From positions 1 through 41,248 of the forward strand of contig JYJN01000161.1 of NCBI GenBank assembly GCA_003263845.1: a stretch of 41,248 bases of DNA, in the 5' to 3' direction. The position numbers and the translations under genes were made by a program. Positions 16,205 through 26,096 of this stretch are shown one piece after another (positions within the stretch are counted from its first letter, which is position 1; every line of letters starts with the position of its first letter). This DNA is from Vibrio aestivus. Its GTDB lineage: Bacteria > Pseudomonadota > Gammaproteobacteria > Enterobacterales > Vibrionaceae. The notes below the pieces were generated by a model, which did no database searches, had not been told where the DNA came from, and saw only the letters and a program-made list of their open reading frames with translations.

Positions 16205-16853
16205 TGAGCTTGTATCCTAAGCCGCGAACAGTTTTGATGATTTTGGGTGCGATCTTCTTGCGGATTCGACCTATAAAGACTTCGATGGTGTTAGAGTCAC
16301 GGTCAAAATCTTGTTTGTAGATGTGCTCAACTAATTCTGTGCGCGAGATAACTTTGTCTTTGTTATGCATGAAGTAAGCAACGACCTTGTACTCAAGCGC
16401 GGTTAGGGTAACCGGCGAACCTTGCCATGAAACGATTGATGACCGAGTATCCAATGTGAGGTCACCTTCTTGCATTACTGGTGCTGCCGTACCAGAAGCG
16501 CGTCTAAGCTGAACGCGAAGTCGTGTCACTAGTTCTAGCATCTCGAACGGTTTGGTGAGGTAGTCATCCGCACCTGCATTTAGGCCCTCAACACGTTGGC
16601 TCAGCGTATCTCGCGCACTTAAGATGATGACTGGCGTATTAATGTTTTCATCTCGAATACCTTTTAGCACGGTCAACCCGTCTAGTTTTGGTAAACCAAG
16701 GTCGAGTACTATCGCATCCCATTCTTCTGAAGTCGCGCGATAAAGCGCGTCAATGCCATCTTGAGAAAGCTCTGGTACCCAGCCAGCTTGTTCTAATGTG
16801 TCGCAAATTTGTTCACCAAGGCGAGGATCGTCTTCAACAATTAGGATTTTCAT
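16197..16853 (-). CDS. OmpR/PhoB-family response regulator, PhoP-like
   Basis: 218 residues. The receiver domain has the acidic pair DD at 8-9, phospho-acceptor Asp51 in VLDLGLP, and Lys101 in LTKPF. The C-terminal winged helix contains LTALEYKVVAYF and the recognition region SNTIEVFIGRIRKKI, ending TVRGLGYKLNA. Overall it resembles PhoP/QseB-type regulators. It lies between the PepSY gene (18 bp upstream) and the kinase gene (8-base overlap), so it is the cognate regulator of the kinase. Confidence 0.9.
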   Translation of the reverse strand: MKILIVEDDPRLGEQICDTLEQAGWVPELSQDGIDALYRATSEEWDAIVLDLGLPKLDGLTVLKGIRDENINTPVIILSARDTLSQRVEGLNAGADDYLTKPFEMLELVTRLRVQLRRASGTAAPVMQEGDLTLDTRSSIVSWQGSPVTLTALEYKVVAYFMHNKDKVISRTELVEHIYKQDFDRDSNTIEVFIGRIRKKIAPKIIKTVRGLGYKLNA

Positions 16854-16871
16854 TCTTTCTATTCCTTTACC

Positions 16872-17321
16872 TTACTTCTTGATCACTTCGTGAAGGTTGC
16901 GCCCTTTGAGCTCAATCATTTCAAGTGTGGTGGCGTCGTACTCTACGTTGATGACGTTGCTGTCATGCATCAACTTTAGTTCGTAAATCCACTCTTCGTC
17001 GTCTTCTTCGAGTTCAACTTTGATGACTCTGCCATGAAGTTGGCTCTCTACAGTTTTGTAGAGTTCTGAGAAGGACTGGATTTTTCCTTGCTGTACAGCT
17101 TCAAAAACCTCATTTTGGTCTTCGTCAATTTCGACTCTCGCCCCTGACACTTGAGCTTCGGTGAGCATTTGGTCGTAATGGTCTGATGCCTGATCGGCCC
17201 AACAAAGTGGGGCAAAAGCGAAAATAGGAACAAGCAAAACGGAGAGCCATTTTGCTGATTTAGGTAGCGATACTTTAGTAAGCTTTTTACCAAACTCTTT
17301 TATAGACTTTTCGCGAGACAT
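16872..17321 (-). CDS. PepSY-domain envelope protein
   Basis: 149 residues. The N-terminal basic stretch and hydrophobic segment (about 26-42, LSVLLVPIFAFAPLCWA) act as signal peptide or anchor. A PepSY domain follows, with SFSELYKTVESQLHGRVIKVELEE and a tail with NVEYDATTLEMIELKG. PepSY proteins are often encoded with two-component systems and are thought to modulate periplasmic sensing. It is the first gene of the operon with the regulator and kinase, so a role in tuning the kinase is likely but inferred. Confidence 0.85.
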   Translation of the reverse strand: MSREKSIKEFGKKLTKVSLPKSAKWLSVLLVPIFAFAPLCWADQASDHYDQMLTEAQVSGARVEIDEDQNEVFEAVQQGKIQSFSELYKTVESQLHGRVIKVELEEDDEEWIYELKLMHDSNVINVEYDATTLEMIELKGRNLHEVIKK

Positions 17322-17454
17322 AGCAATAACCTAGAGTGATGAGTAACAACAGTATAGCTAGTCTAAGTGCTCTACTGTGAATGGAAAATGAATAGTGGCG
17401 ATTTGTGTTCTGGATATCGTTTTAACATTCTCAATTGCGAATTAAATGAACAAG

Positions 17455-19195
17455 TTAGTTCTTTAATTCATCCTCGAAGATCTTATCACGCAGCTTCCAA
17501 AAGCGCCCTGTCTTGCGGGCAATAATGAATTGCGGCAGTCTAAAACGATGTTGATTGGCGACCACTTTGGTTGGGCTATTCGCCTCGAATGGACGATGTT
17601 TATCGGCCAAATGTGGGCGAACAAATTGATCTGAAAAGCGCTGTTTTTGTGCTTTAGTCGAGAGTGACCAAAAATCATGAACTTGAACGTCGTTCTCGCC
17701 GTGATACGTCACTTTTAGCTGGTTTTGTCCCGTTTTGGTCTTGTGCGTTTTGAAGGGTTAGGTCTGTACACTCAAACACCAAGGCATCTTTTAGGTTCAG
17801 CGCCTCTTTAAGCTTTTTGTCTGGGTCTACTAGCGTTGCATCGCATTCATGGCAAATTCGCGCTGCGATGTCGTTGTCGGCACCACATTCATTGCAGTAT
17901 TTGGCGCGGAATCGATAGCCGCAATGTTCACGCTCTCCGGTATCTTCATCAGTGAAGTAGCCTTGGCAACGTCTGCCAAAGTGTTCGAGTAAGAAACCGT
18001 TGCTGTCGAGTTTGCCCCAAAAATTGTTGTTAAAACCGCAGGCAGGGCAGGGAATGGTGACAATCTCGCTGTCTGAGTCGGGCTTTGGGTCACCGACTTC
18101 GGGTTGGTAGAGGTCGTAGCTGTTACCGGCATAATCAAGTACAAGACACTCTTCCTTATTGGGAGAAAGCCTTAAGCCGCGGCCAACGATTTGCTGATAC
18201 AAACTGACGGATTCGGTTGGGCGTAGTATGGCAATCAAATCGACATGAGGAGCATCGAAGCCCGTGGTGAGAACGGATACATTGACTAGGAATTTGATTT
18301 TCTGATCTTTAAAGCGCGAGATAATGTCGTCGCGTTCAGGTGTGGGTGTATCACCGATAACAATCGCGGCTTCACCTTCTGGCAGCAGTGAAAATATCTC
18401 TTGAGCATGCCTGACTGTCGCAGCAAAAATCATGATGCCAAGGCGGCTTTCCGCGTGCTGGACTACCTGAGCGATGATTTGTGGTGTTGCGCGTTTCGAT
18501 TGCTCAATCACCATATCCAATTCGGCTTCTTTATAGCGTCCGGTATTGGCAGGCTTGAGCTGGGAGAAGTCATAACTCAGAACAGGGGCATCAATCATTC
18601 GCGCAGGAGTCAGGAAGCTTTCATCTAACAAGTAGCGAATAGGTAACTCGAAGATGCAATCACGGAAAAAACGCGGCTCTTCACTGCGTACTAATCCTCG
18701 GGTGTGGTATTGATAGATCCAACCCATCCCCAAGCGATACGGCGTGGCAGTCAATCCGAGTATCTTGATGTTTGGGTTGAGCTCTTTCAGATGATCAATG
18801 ACTTTCTGGTAGCTGCTGTTTTTGTCGTCTGGTACGCGGTGGCATTCATCGATAACAAGCAAAGAGAATTGCTCTTTGAAATCGTTGAGGTTACGAACGA
18901 CGGATTGCACCGAAGCAAACACGACTTGTTCGCCAGTCTCTTTTCGTCCAAGGCCAGCTGAATAAATCGAACCTTTCAATCCATAGCCTTCGTATTTGGC
19001 GTGGTTTTGCTCTACTAGTTCTTTTACATGCGCCAGTACTAACACTCGCCCTCTGGCTAATCTTGCGAGCTCAGCGATAACTAAACTTTTCCCCGCTCCA
19101 GTCGGAAGTACTATGACCGCAGGTGTTGAATGCTTTCGAAAGTAGTGAATCACCGCTTTGACGGAATCAGCTTGATAGGGGCGAAGGGTGTACAT
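17455..19195 (-). CDS. radD: ATP-dependent helicase/DNA-repair protein RadD (YejH), one frame break
   Basis: The reconstructed length is about 579 residues, close to E. coli RadD (586). Walker A PTGAGKS is at 31-37, the DECH box at 116-119, LTATPYR follows, and motif VI reads [12 protein letters not shown] cysteine-rich zinc-binding region (CPACG, then CNECG and CHECD) follows. RadD acts on stalled forks and recombination intermediates. The long frame loses homology near 17730; dropping one base from the CCC at 17729-17731 restores [14 protein letters not shown] and then the C-terminal RadD domain ([22 protein letters not shown]). The break is probably an assembly error. It is divergent from rsuA, as expected from conserved gene order. 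Confidence 0.9.
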
Positions 19196-19343
19196 AAATG
19201 GGCAGAGAAATCTTCATCATTTCAAATCGCGTCAGTATACAGGTATTTTGAATGAGGATCTGTTGAATAAAAATTTCGCTTTGATACTCGCACCTTTCTA
19301 ATGACAAGGTATACTGCGCGCGAATCAAATTTATGAGGTAAGC

Positions 19344-20039
19344 ATGCGTTTAGATAAGTTCCTTTGTGACACGCTTGGTGTAACACGTAGAGAAGCCAAC
19401 CAAATTCTACGTACGAAAAAAGTAACAGTTGACGGTGAGATGGAAAAGAAAGCGGCGACACAAGTCTCTGAAGATTCTGTCGTAGAGTGGGAAGGTCGTC
19501 AGCTGGTGCTGTCTGGACCACGTTACATCATGCTATATAAGCCAGAGGGCTTTGTATGCTCGCATGAAGACGGTAATCACCCAAGCGCACTGAACTTACT
19601 CGACGAAATTAAGTTAGAAGACCTTCATTTTGCAGGCCGGTTAGACGTCGATACCACTGGGCTTGTGTTGATCACAGATGACGGCCAGTGGTCTCATCGT
19701 ATTACTTCTCCAAAGCATAAATGCCCGAAAACTTACCGTGTATGGCTAGCCGATCCTGTCCAGCCAGATTATGCAGAGAAGTTTGAGCAGGGCATTCAAC
19801 TTAAAAGTGAAGATGGCTTAACGCTTCCTGCTCAATTGGATGTGCGTGCAGAGAAAGAAGTATTGCTGACTATTCATGAAGGTAAATACCATCAGGTTAA
19901 ACGTATGTTTGCGGCCTTGGGTAATAAAGTAGAGGCGCTGCACCGCGAGTTCATTGGTGAGATAGAGATGGACGAATCTTTGGAGTTGGGTGAATATCGT
20001 TACCTTACGCAAGAAGAGATAGATTCAATCTGGAAATAA
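19344..20039 (+). CDS. rsuA: 16S rRNA pseudouridine(516) synthase
   Basis: 231 residues, intact. An S4-like RNA-binding domain (MRLDKFLCDTLGVTRREA) is followed by the pseudouridine synthase catalytic domain. The catalytic motif AGRLDVDTTGLVL holds the active Asp (D101), and KTYRVWL and GKYHQVKRMFAALGN are family hallmarks. It makes one pseudouridine in the 530 loop of 16S rRNA. GAGG lies upstream of the ATG. A terminator follows at 20121-20145. Confidence 0.95.
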   Translation: MRLDKFLCDTLGVTRREANQILRTKKVTVDGEMEKKAATQVSEDSVVEWEGRQLVLSGPRYIMLYKPEGFVCSHEDGNHPSALNLLDEIKLEDLHFAGRLDVDTTGLVLITDDGQWSHRITSPKHKCPKTYRVWLADPVQPDYAEKFEQGIQLKSEDGLTLPAQLDVRAEKEVLLTIHEGKYHQVKRMFAALGNKVEALHREFIGEIEMDESLELGEYRYLTQEEIDSIWK

Positions 20040-20120
20040 TAAGCTCAAAATGGAATTAGTTTAGTTCCCAATAAGAACTAGTAAAAGTTACCAAATTAGA
20101 TGAATATATAAATAAGTGAA

Positions 20121-20145
20121 TCAGGCTCTCAAAATGAGAGCCTGA
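20121..20145 (+). terminator. Rho-independent terminator of rsuA
   Basis: A perfect 10-bp stem TCAGGCTCTC / GAGAGCCTGA with loop AAAAT is followed by a T-rich run. Confidence 0.85.
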
Positions 20146-20203
20146 TTGGTTTTTGATTGCTTATCTATTCATTTAAGCAATGTTCTGGCTGAGTATTATT
20201 TCT

Positions 20204-21407
20204 ATGACGACACAAACTGCTGGTACCGTGAGTGCCCATCGCTTGGCTTTTTGCTTTTCTTGGTATTAGGTGCCATAGGTGCTTTAACCCCACTTGCGAT
20301 TGACATGTACTTGCCAGCGATGCCTGCGATTGCACGCGATTTAGGGGTATCTGCCGGCGATGTGCAATTTACCATGACGGCATACACCGCAGGTTTTGCA
20401 CTTGGTCAGCTTCTGCATGGCCCACTTGCCGACAGCTATGGTCGCCGTCCTATTCTAATGGCGGGTGTGTTCTTTTTTGGTGTTGCGGCGGTATTAAGCG
20501 CGACCACAACGGGCATTGATGCGCTCACTTACATTCGCGCTGCGCAAGGTTTTGCAGGTGCTGCGGCGGCGGTCATCATTCAAGCGGTGGTTCGCGATAT
20601 GTTCGATCGCGAAGATTTCGCTCGTACCATGTCGTTTATCACTCTTGTGATGATTGTTGCGCCATTGCTTGCGCCAATGATCGGGGGCTATTTGTCGCTG
20701 TGGTTCGGTTGGCGCTCAATTTTCTGGGTACTGGCAGTCTTTGCGGCCTTAGTTATCACCTTGGTTTACTTCAAAATTCCTGAAACGTTGGCACCTGAGA
20801 ATCGCCAACCATTGCGATTAAGAACCACGCTACGTAACTATGCTCGCCTACTAAGTAACCCAACGGCGTTAGGCCTGATGCTATCGGGTGCATTTTCATT
20901 TTCCGGTATGTTTGTCTTCCTAACAGCTGGTTCGTTTGTCTATATTGATATTTATGGTGTGCCTCCAGAAAAGTTTGGTTATCTGTTTGGCCTGAACATC
21001 ATAGCGATGATCGTTATGACGAGTATTAATGGCCGTTTAGTTAAGCGTATGGGGTCACATAGCATGCTACGTTTTGGTTTGGCTGTGCAACTCTTCGCCG
21101 GTCTGGGCTTGTTTGTCACTTGGCTACTTGATTTTGGCCTATGGGGCACCGTAACATTCGTGGTCTTATTTATAGGCACGTTATCAACTATCGGTAGTAA
21201 TACAATGGCGCTGTTACTAAGTAGTTACTCGTCGATGGCAGGCACCGCTTCGTCACTCGCAGGGACATTGCGTTTTGGCATGGGTTCTGTGATGGGTGTT
21301 GTGGTGGCATTTATGCTCATAGTGAAGTGTGGCCTATGGTTACTGTGATGACCGCTTGTGCGATATTGTCGGCAGGCTTTTACTGGATATTAGGAAGAAA
21401 GGCATAA
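20204..21407 (+). CDS. Bcr/CflA-family MFS multidrug exporter, two frame breaks
   Basis: About 401 residues with twelve membrane helices. GALTPLAIDMYLPAMPAIA is the Bcr/CflA N-terminal signature and GPLADSYGRRPIL is MFS motif A. The N-terminus MTTQTAGTVSAHRLAF starts at ATG 20204 (ATG 20180 in frame is an alternative; neither has a strong ribosome-binding site). One T is missing from the run at 20248-20252, and one C near 21318; with both restored the end reads HSEVWPMVTVMTACAIL and stops at 21407, overlapping the next ATG by one base. It probably exports bicyclomycin-like or other small drugs in exchange for protons. Confidence 0.85.
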
Positions 21408-22067
21408 TGTCGACCTACGCTAAAGAGATTCAAGAGCTGGTTAATGCAGCACTGGAAGAGTTGAACGCTGAACATCAATCGGGAAAACTGACGGATGCAC
21501 CGATTGCGAATAACCATTTCTTGGTTCGCTGGGTAACAAAATCGATTAAGACGCAACGTTTTGGCCGCTTGGTGAGTGGTGATCTGATCCGCTGGCAGAA
21601 GGTGGGTCGATCAAAAGGTAATGCGGCTGACCTGCCTACGGTGTTTAAGCGAATCTCTGCATACTATGCGCAGTTTTTTAATGACGAAGGTAAGGGCAAA
21701 ACGCTCAAAGACAGCGACATCGAGACTTTCCTCGACACCATGATTGCCTTGGATTGGGATGTGTCCACTTCTGAGCCGTTATTGAATGGTGGCAAAGTTC
21801 AGATCTTTACCGATGGTCACAGTTCTTTAGCATTGTGTGCCGATCAGTGTGATGACTGTTTTGATGGTGAGCTACTCATTAAGCCTATGCACTGGTTTGT
21901 GCGTGGTGACCATGCTCTGTTTGTTGAGAAAGCAGCAGAGGCAGGTTTCATGGTACACAAAGTGACGGATTATAAGTCGGTAGTGAAGTACCACGTGAGT
22001 ACATTGTTTTCCCTGAAACAAGGGCAGTCAGCTTGCAGAAATTCCACTGAGCTTCAAGGCTGATTAG
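21407..22067 (+). CDS. DUF2913 family protein, two frame breaks near the end
   Basis: About 220 residues, cytoplasmic, with no signal peptide. The N-terminal helix ELVNAALEELNAEH and the block WVTKSIKTQRFGRLV match DUF2913, a vibrio/enteric family of unknown function. The start overlaps the exporter stop. One G is missing near 21997 and one A near 22020; restoring them gives YHVEYIVFPETKGSQLAEIP and a stop at 22067. CADQCDDC may bind a metal. Being stop-start coupled to the exporter, it is co-transcribed with it. Confidence 0.75.
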
Positions 22068-22100
22068 TGCTTAGGTGATGAAGCTTAAGCGAGATATTAG

Positions 22101-22124
22101 AACGGCAGCCTAGAGGCTGCCGTT
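22101..22124 (+). terminator. Rho-independent terminator
   Basis: A perfect 10-bp stem AACGGCAGCC / GGCTGCCGTT with loop TAGA is followed by T. It ends the exporter/DUF2913 transcript and may also stop the converging minus-strand SDR gene. Confidence 0.9.
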
Positions 22125-22164
22125 TTTACGTTTCAAGAGTTAGGTGGTTATTGTTGTCTAGTTA

Positions 22165-23630
22165 CTATTTATCGTCTAGAGACTCGTCGTTATCTGTTGA
22201 AGGTGGTTGGGCCGCCTTAAGCACGATAGCTTTGACCATTCCTCTGAAGATAAACAGATGCGCTGGCATCATCGCGAACCAATAAAGCAGCCCAAGAAAG
22301 CCCTTTGGGTGCCACCAAGCAGTGATGGTGAGTTCTCGTTTGTCTCCATGATCAATGATGGCGCATTCCAAGCGACCTAAGCCTGGACCTTTCATTCCAA
22401 ATAGAAGTGATAAAAACTTGTTTGGCTCGCAGCGAATCACTTTCCAAGAATCGATCAAATCACCGATTTTGAGCTCTGGGCCTTCAGGGGATCGGCGAAC
22501 TGGGCGCCCTCCACCAAAGAATAGATCCAACCATTCTCGAGTGCGCCATAAAATGTTGGCAAAGAAGTAACCTTCTTTTGGACTTCCGAGCTGCTTAACG
22601 ATGTGCCACAGTTGCTCTGAAGTCAGAATCGTCTCTATGGAAGCGCCAGCTTGTTTAGGATAATAACCAAAGCCCGGTTGCCATCGATTGAGAGCGGCTT
22701 CATCAAATCCCCAGACATTACTTCGAACAAACTCGCCTTCAACGTTTATGGTGTTGTTGACCATCTCGGTGTAGCCGATAAGGTCTTGCGGAAATCGCTC
22801 GCGGATTTTTTTGGAATTGGCGACGTAATCATGCTTAAGGCCAGCAAGTAAAGCAGCACCAATTGAAGAGGGTACTGAAGTGACGATGCCTAACCAGCGA
22901 GAAGCTAGCCCAGGAGAGAGCAAAGACGTTGACCATAAACGAAATGGTTTATTTGCGGCCTTACAAATGACTTCGAACTGATCTTTATACGTTAGCGTAT
23001 CTGGCCCACCGACTTCGTAGATTTCATGGCCTTCAGGCTCATCTTTTAGTAGTTCAAATAGATAGTGATTTAAGTTTTCCAATGCGATCGGATTGGCCTT
23101 CGATGTCACGTAACTTGGAGTGATGAGGACGGGAAGGTTGTATACGAAGTCTCGCATGATCTCAAAAGCGGCGGAACCCGGCCCAATGATAACCCCAGCT
23201 CTGAGCTCCGTGGTTGGTATGCCAGAGCTACGAATAATCTCTCCAGTGGCTTGTCTTGCCTTTAAGTGCTGTGAGTCGCCAGATTGCGGCTGAATCGCAC
23301 TCAAGTAGATGATGTGCTGTACGTCTGAATCTTTAACCGCATTAGTGAAGTTATGTGCCAAGCTGAGTTCGTAATCAACGAAGTCATGGCCTTGGGCCAT
23401 GCCGTGGACTAGGAAAAAGATAACATCAAATTGCGGTATGAGCTCTTGAGTGGCCTGCGCATCAGCAAGATCGAGATAGAGTGTGCTTAGGTTTTCGTGA
23501 GGAGCCGTTCGTGCCTTTAAATAGTCAATATGACGAGCGGCAGCCGTCACTTGATGGCCAAGTTCGAGTAACTGCGGAAGAAGCTGACTGCGACATAGCC
23601 AGAACTTCCAAGTACCAGAATTTTTTTCAT
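22165..23630 (-). CDS. SDR-family NAD(P)-binding protein with C-terminal DUF2867, one frame break
   Basis: About 488 residues. The N-terminus MKKILVLGSSGYVGSQLLP is an NAD(P)-binding Rossmann motif; it is split because one G is missing near 23592, after which the frame continues VTAAARHIDYLKA. The atypical SDR part (NmrA/YbjT-like; IIYLSAIQP, then TTELRAGVIIGPGS) fills about 300 residues. The rest is a DUF2867 domain (EGYFFANILWRTREWLD, then GRLECAIIDHGDKRELTITAWWHP) with a hydrophobic end. The substrate is unknown. It is divergent from the MATE gene. Confidence 0.85.
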
Positions 23631-23928
23631 CCAGCGTCCTTACTTTTTATGGTGATTAGTTGAGCAACGATTTATAATATCGAAACTTGAATTCCAAGTA
23701 ACCTCTTGATCTTTGTTTTTGCGTAAATGCTGTCAATTGCATACGCAGCTTATAGCCGTACCTTTTCTTAATTACGTGACAAAGCCTGCGTATGAGTTCA
23801 CCGCGTGAATTAGCGTCTATGCTTTCAGTTCTGTTTCCCAATTTTGAATCAGTGAGTCGGTTTATCATACGAAGTGAAGCCGTAACCGGATTTCTCAATC
23901 TATTTAGTTGTTAGAGTTAGGTACAAAA

Positions 23929-25303
23929 GTGACCCTGTTATCTCAAGTTATGCTCCATACCCGTGGAGACTTTCTGCGTAAGTTAATTGTAATTGCATTA
24001 CCCATCGCACTGCAGAATATTATGTTTTCAAGCCGAGGCTGGTGGACGTTCTTATGCTGGGCCAGTTAGGTGAAGCGGAGATCGCAGCGGTTGGTGTTGC
24101 GGCACGTGCGACGTTCGTGACCACGATTATGCTGGTGGGTGTGACCACGGGTGGGGCACTGCTTACTGCTCAATACTGGGGCGCCGCAAACCGAAAAGGA
24201 GTGCGAGAGAGTACCGCTCTAACTTGGTTTGTTTCTATGGCGTTTGCGGCACTAACTGTCGTGCTGTTTGTATTCTTCCCTGAACAGATCATGGCGCTTA
24301 CAACCGATGATGCGCAGGTTAACAAGTTAGGCAGTGACTATTTGGTCATCACCTCGGTTAGTATGTTTACTGTTGCCTGTGTCGCCAGCATGTTGGTAGG
24401 GCTTCGTGCTATGCACAAGCCCGGTATCAGCACTTTGTTTAGTGGTGTCGGCATCGTTACCAATATTTTCCTTAATTGGGTGCTCATTTTTGGTAAGTTC
24501 GGGCTACCCGCTATGGGTATCAAAGGTGCGGCAATCGCAACGGTGATTAGTGGTTTCATCGAAGTGTTTTTCCTTTATGGGTATTTGTATGGGAAAAACA
24601 CTTACTTGCGTTCGGTATTGAAGATATTCGTTCAATTATCGACTGGGATAAGATCTCACGTTTCCTAAAGCTCTCCCTGCCAACTACGTTTAACTTTTTG
24701 GCGTGGGCTGGGGGGCTGTTTGTCTATCATGCGATTATGGGCCAAACCGGCGTTCAAGGTTTGGCTGCGTTATCAGTGATGACGCCCGTTGAATCGATCA
24801 CATTGGCATTGATGATCGGCTTATCGAGTGCCGCTGGCGTGTTGACAGGTAACCAACTAGGCGCAAAGAAATACGATGAAATCTACTATCAAGCCATAGG
24901 GATGATTCTACTCAATGTCATAGTGAGCATTGTGGTGGCACTTGGCCTGTATCTTTCATATGAACTGGTACTGGGATTGTTCACGGCATTAACACCAGAA
25001 ACCCGTGAACTGTCAGAGAAGTTTATTGTGATAGTCAGTATCGGAATGGTTTTAAAATCAGTGCCGATGATGGCAATCATGGGAGTTTTACGTGCAGGTG
25101 GCGATGTTAAGTTCTGTCTATATCAAGATCTTGTCGCGCAATGGCTAATAAGCATTCCACTTGCGGCATTCGCAGCCATTGGACTTGGTTTTGAACCTGA
25201 GTGGATTTTTTTGCTGTTTTTAGTTGAAGAACTAGTGAAGTGGTTTGGGTCTCTTCATCGAGTAAAAAGCAAGAAGTGGATGCGGAATTTGATTGAAAAT
25301 TAG
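23929..25303 (+). CDS. MATE-family efflux transporter, two frame breaks
   Basis: About 458 residues with twelve membrane helices, probably a sodium- or proton-driven drug or metabolite exporter. The start is GTG 23929 (weak TAGG upstream) or ATG 23950. The typical blocks are IALPIALQNIMFSSRGLVDVLMLG across the first break (one C missing near 24039), LLTAQYWGA, and in the second half LMIGLSSAAGVLTGNQLGA. A second C is missing at about 24605; with it the linker reads YLAFGIEDIRSIIDWDKISR, fitting the cytoplasmic loop between the halves. The context gives no substrate clue. Confidence 0.85.
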
Positions 25304-25426
25304 ACGTCATACGGCCGATTTATGCAAATCAGTACATATCTTGTGATCTGTGTGTCAAAACGCTTCCTCCTAACAGGGAATTAGTGTAGATTCACAGTCC
25401 AATTTATGACAAAGGTGAGAGTGTGA

Positions 25427-26096
25427 ATGTTACTGCTTAAAGAGCTTTGTAAAGGCTACGTTGATGGAGGTGAATTTCACCCCGTTTTACAAGGCGCTGA
25501 ATTGTCTCTAAAGCAAGGTGAACAGATTGCTCTCATGGGGGAAAGTGGTTCAGGTAAGAGTACATTACTTAACTTGATCGCGGGGCTCGATACGGTAGAC
25601 TCCGGTGAAGTCACTTTCCCAAGTTTTTCTATGCATGACGTACCAGAAAGCGTACGTACCGCCTACCGACGCAACAATATCGGCCTTATTTTTCAGCAGT
25701 TTAACCTTCTTCCAACTCTAAACGTTGCCGATAATATTCGTTTTTGTCGTCAATTGAAGGGGCTACCTGACGATCAGGGCTTGTGGCGTCAAATCCTATC
25801 TGCATTGGATTTAATGCCTTTGTTGAGCCGCTATCCAGAAGAGGTATCAGGTGGTCAACAGCAACGTGCGGCGATCGCCCGTGCGCTTTATATGGAACCC
25901 AAACTTCTTTTGGCCGATGAGCAACGGGTAGTTTGGATGAACGTAATGCTGAAGCCGTGATGCGTTTGCTCACAACGTTGACGCGCCAGCTCGAGTGTAC
26001 ATTGTTGTTGGTGACTCACAGTGAAAAAGTGGCCGATCACATGGAAGGAAGGTAAGGCTTCAAGGAGGGCAACTGCATGTTATGGCCCGTAGTTAA
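25427..26096 (+). CDS. ABC transporter ATP-binding protein (LolD/AttE-like), two frame breaks
   Basis: About 223 residues. Walker A GESGSGKST, Q-loop IFQQFNLLPTL, signature EVSGGQQQRAAIARAL and Walker B LLLADEP are all present. One C is missing near 25922 (restoring DEPTGSLDERNAE) and one G near 26051 (restoring the tail RVRLQGGQLHVMARS); the H-loop His is in LVTHSEK. The stop at 26096 overlaps the permease start by 20 bases. It energises the FtsX-like permease that follows, in the MacB/LolD-type group that moves substrate out of or along the inner membrane. Confidence 0.85.

Noticed and set aside
23656..23898. 80-residue basic open frame on the minus strand between the SDR and MATE genes
   Set aside because: It begins at TTG without a ribosome-binding site, is unusually Arg/Lys-rich, resembles no family I know, and fills the divergent promoter region.
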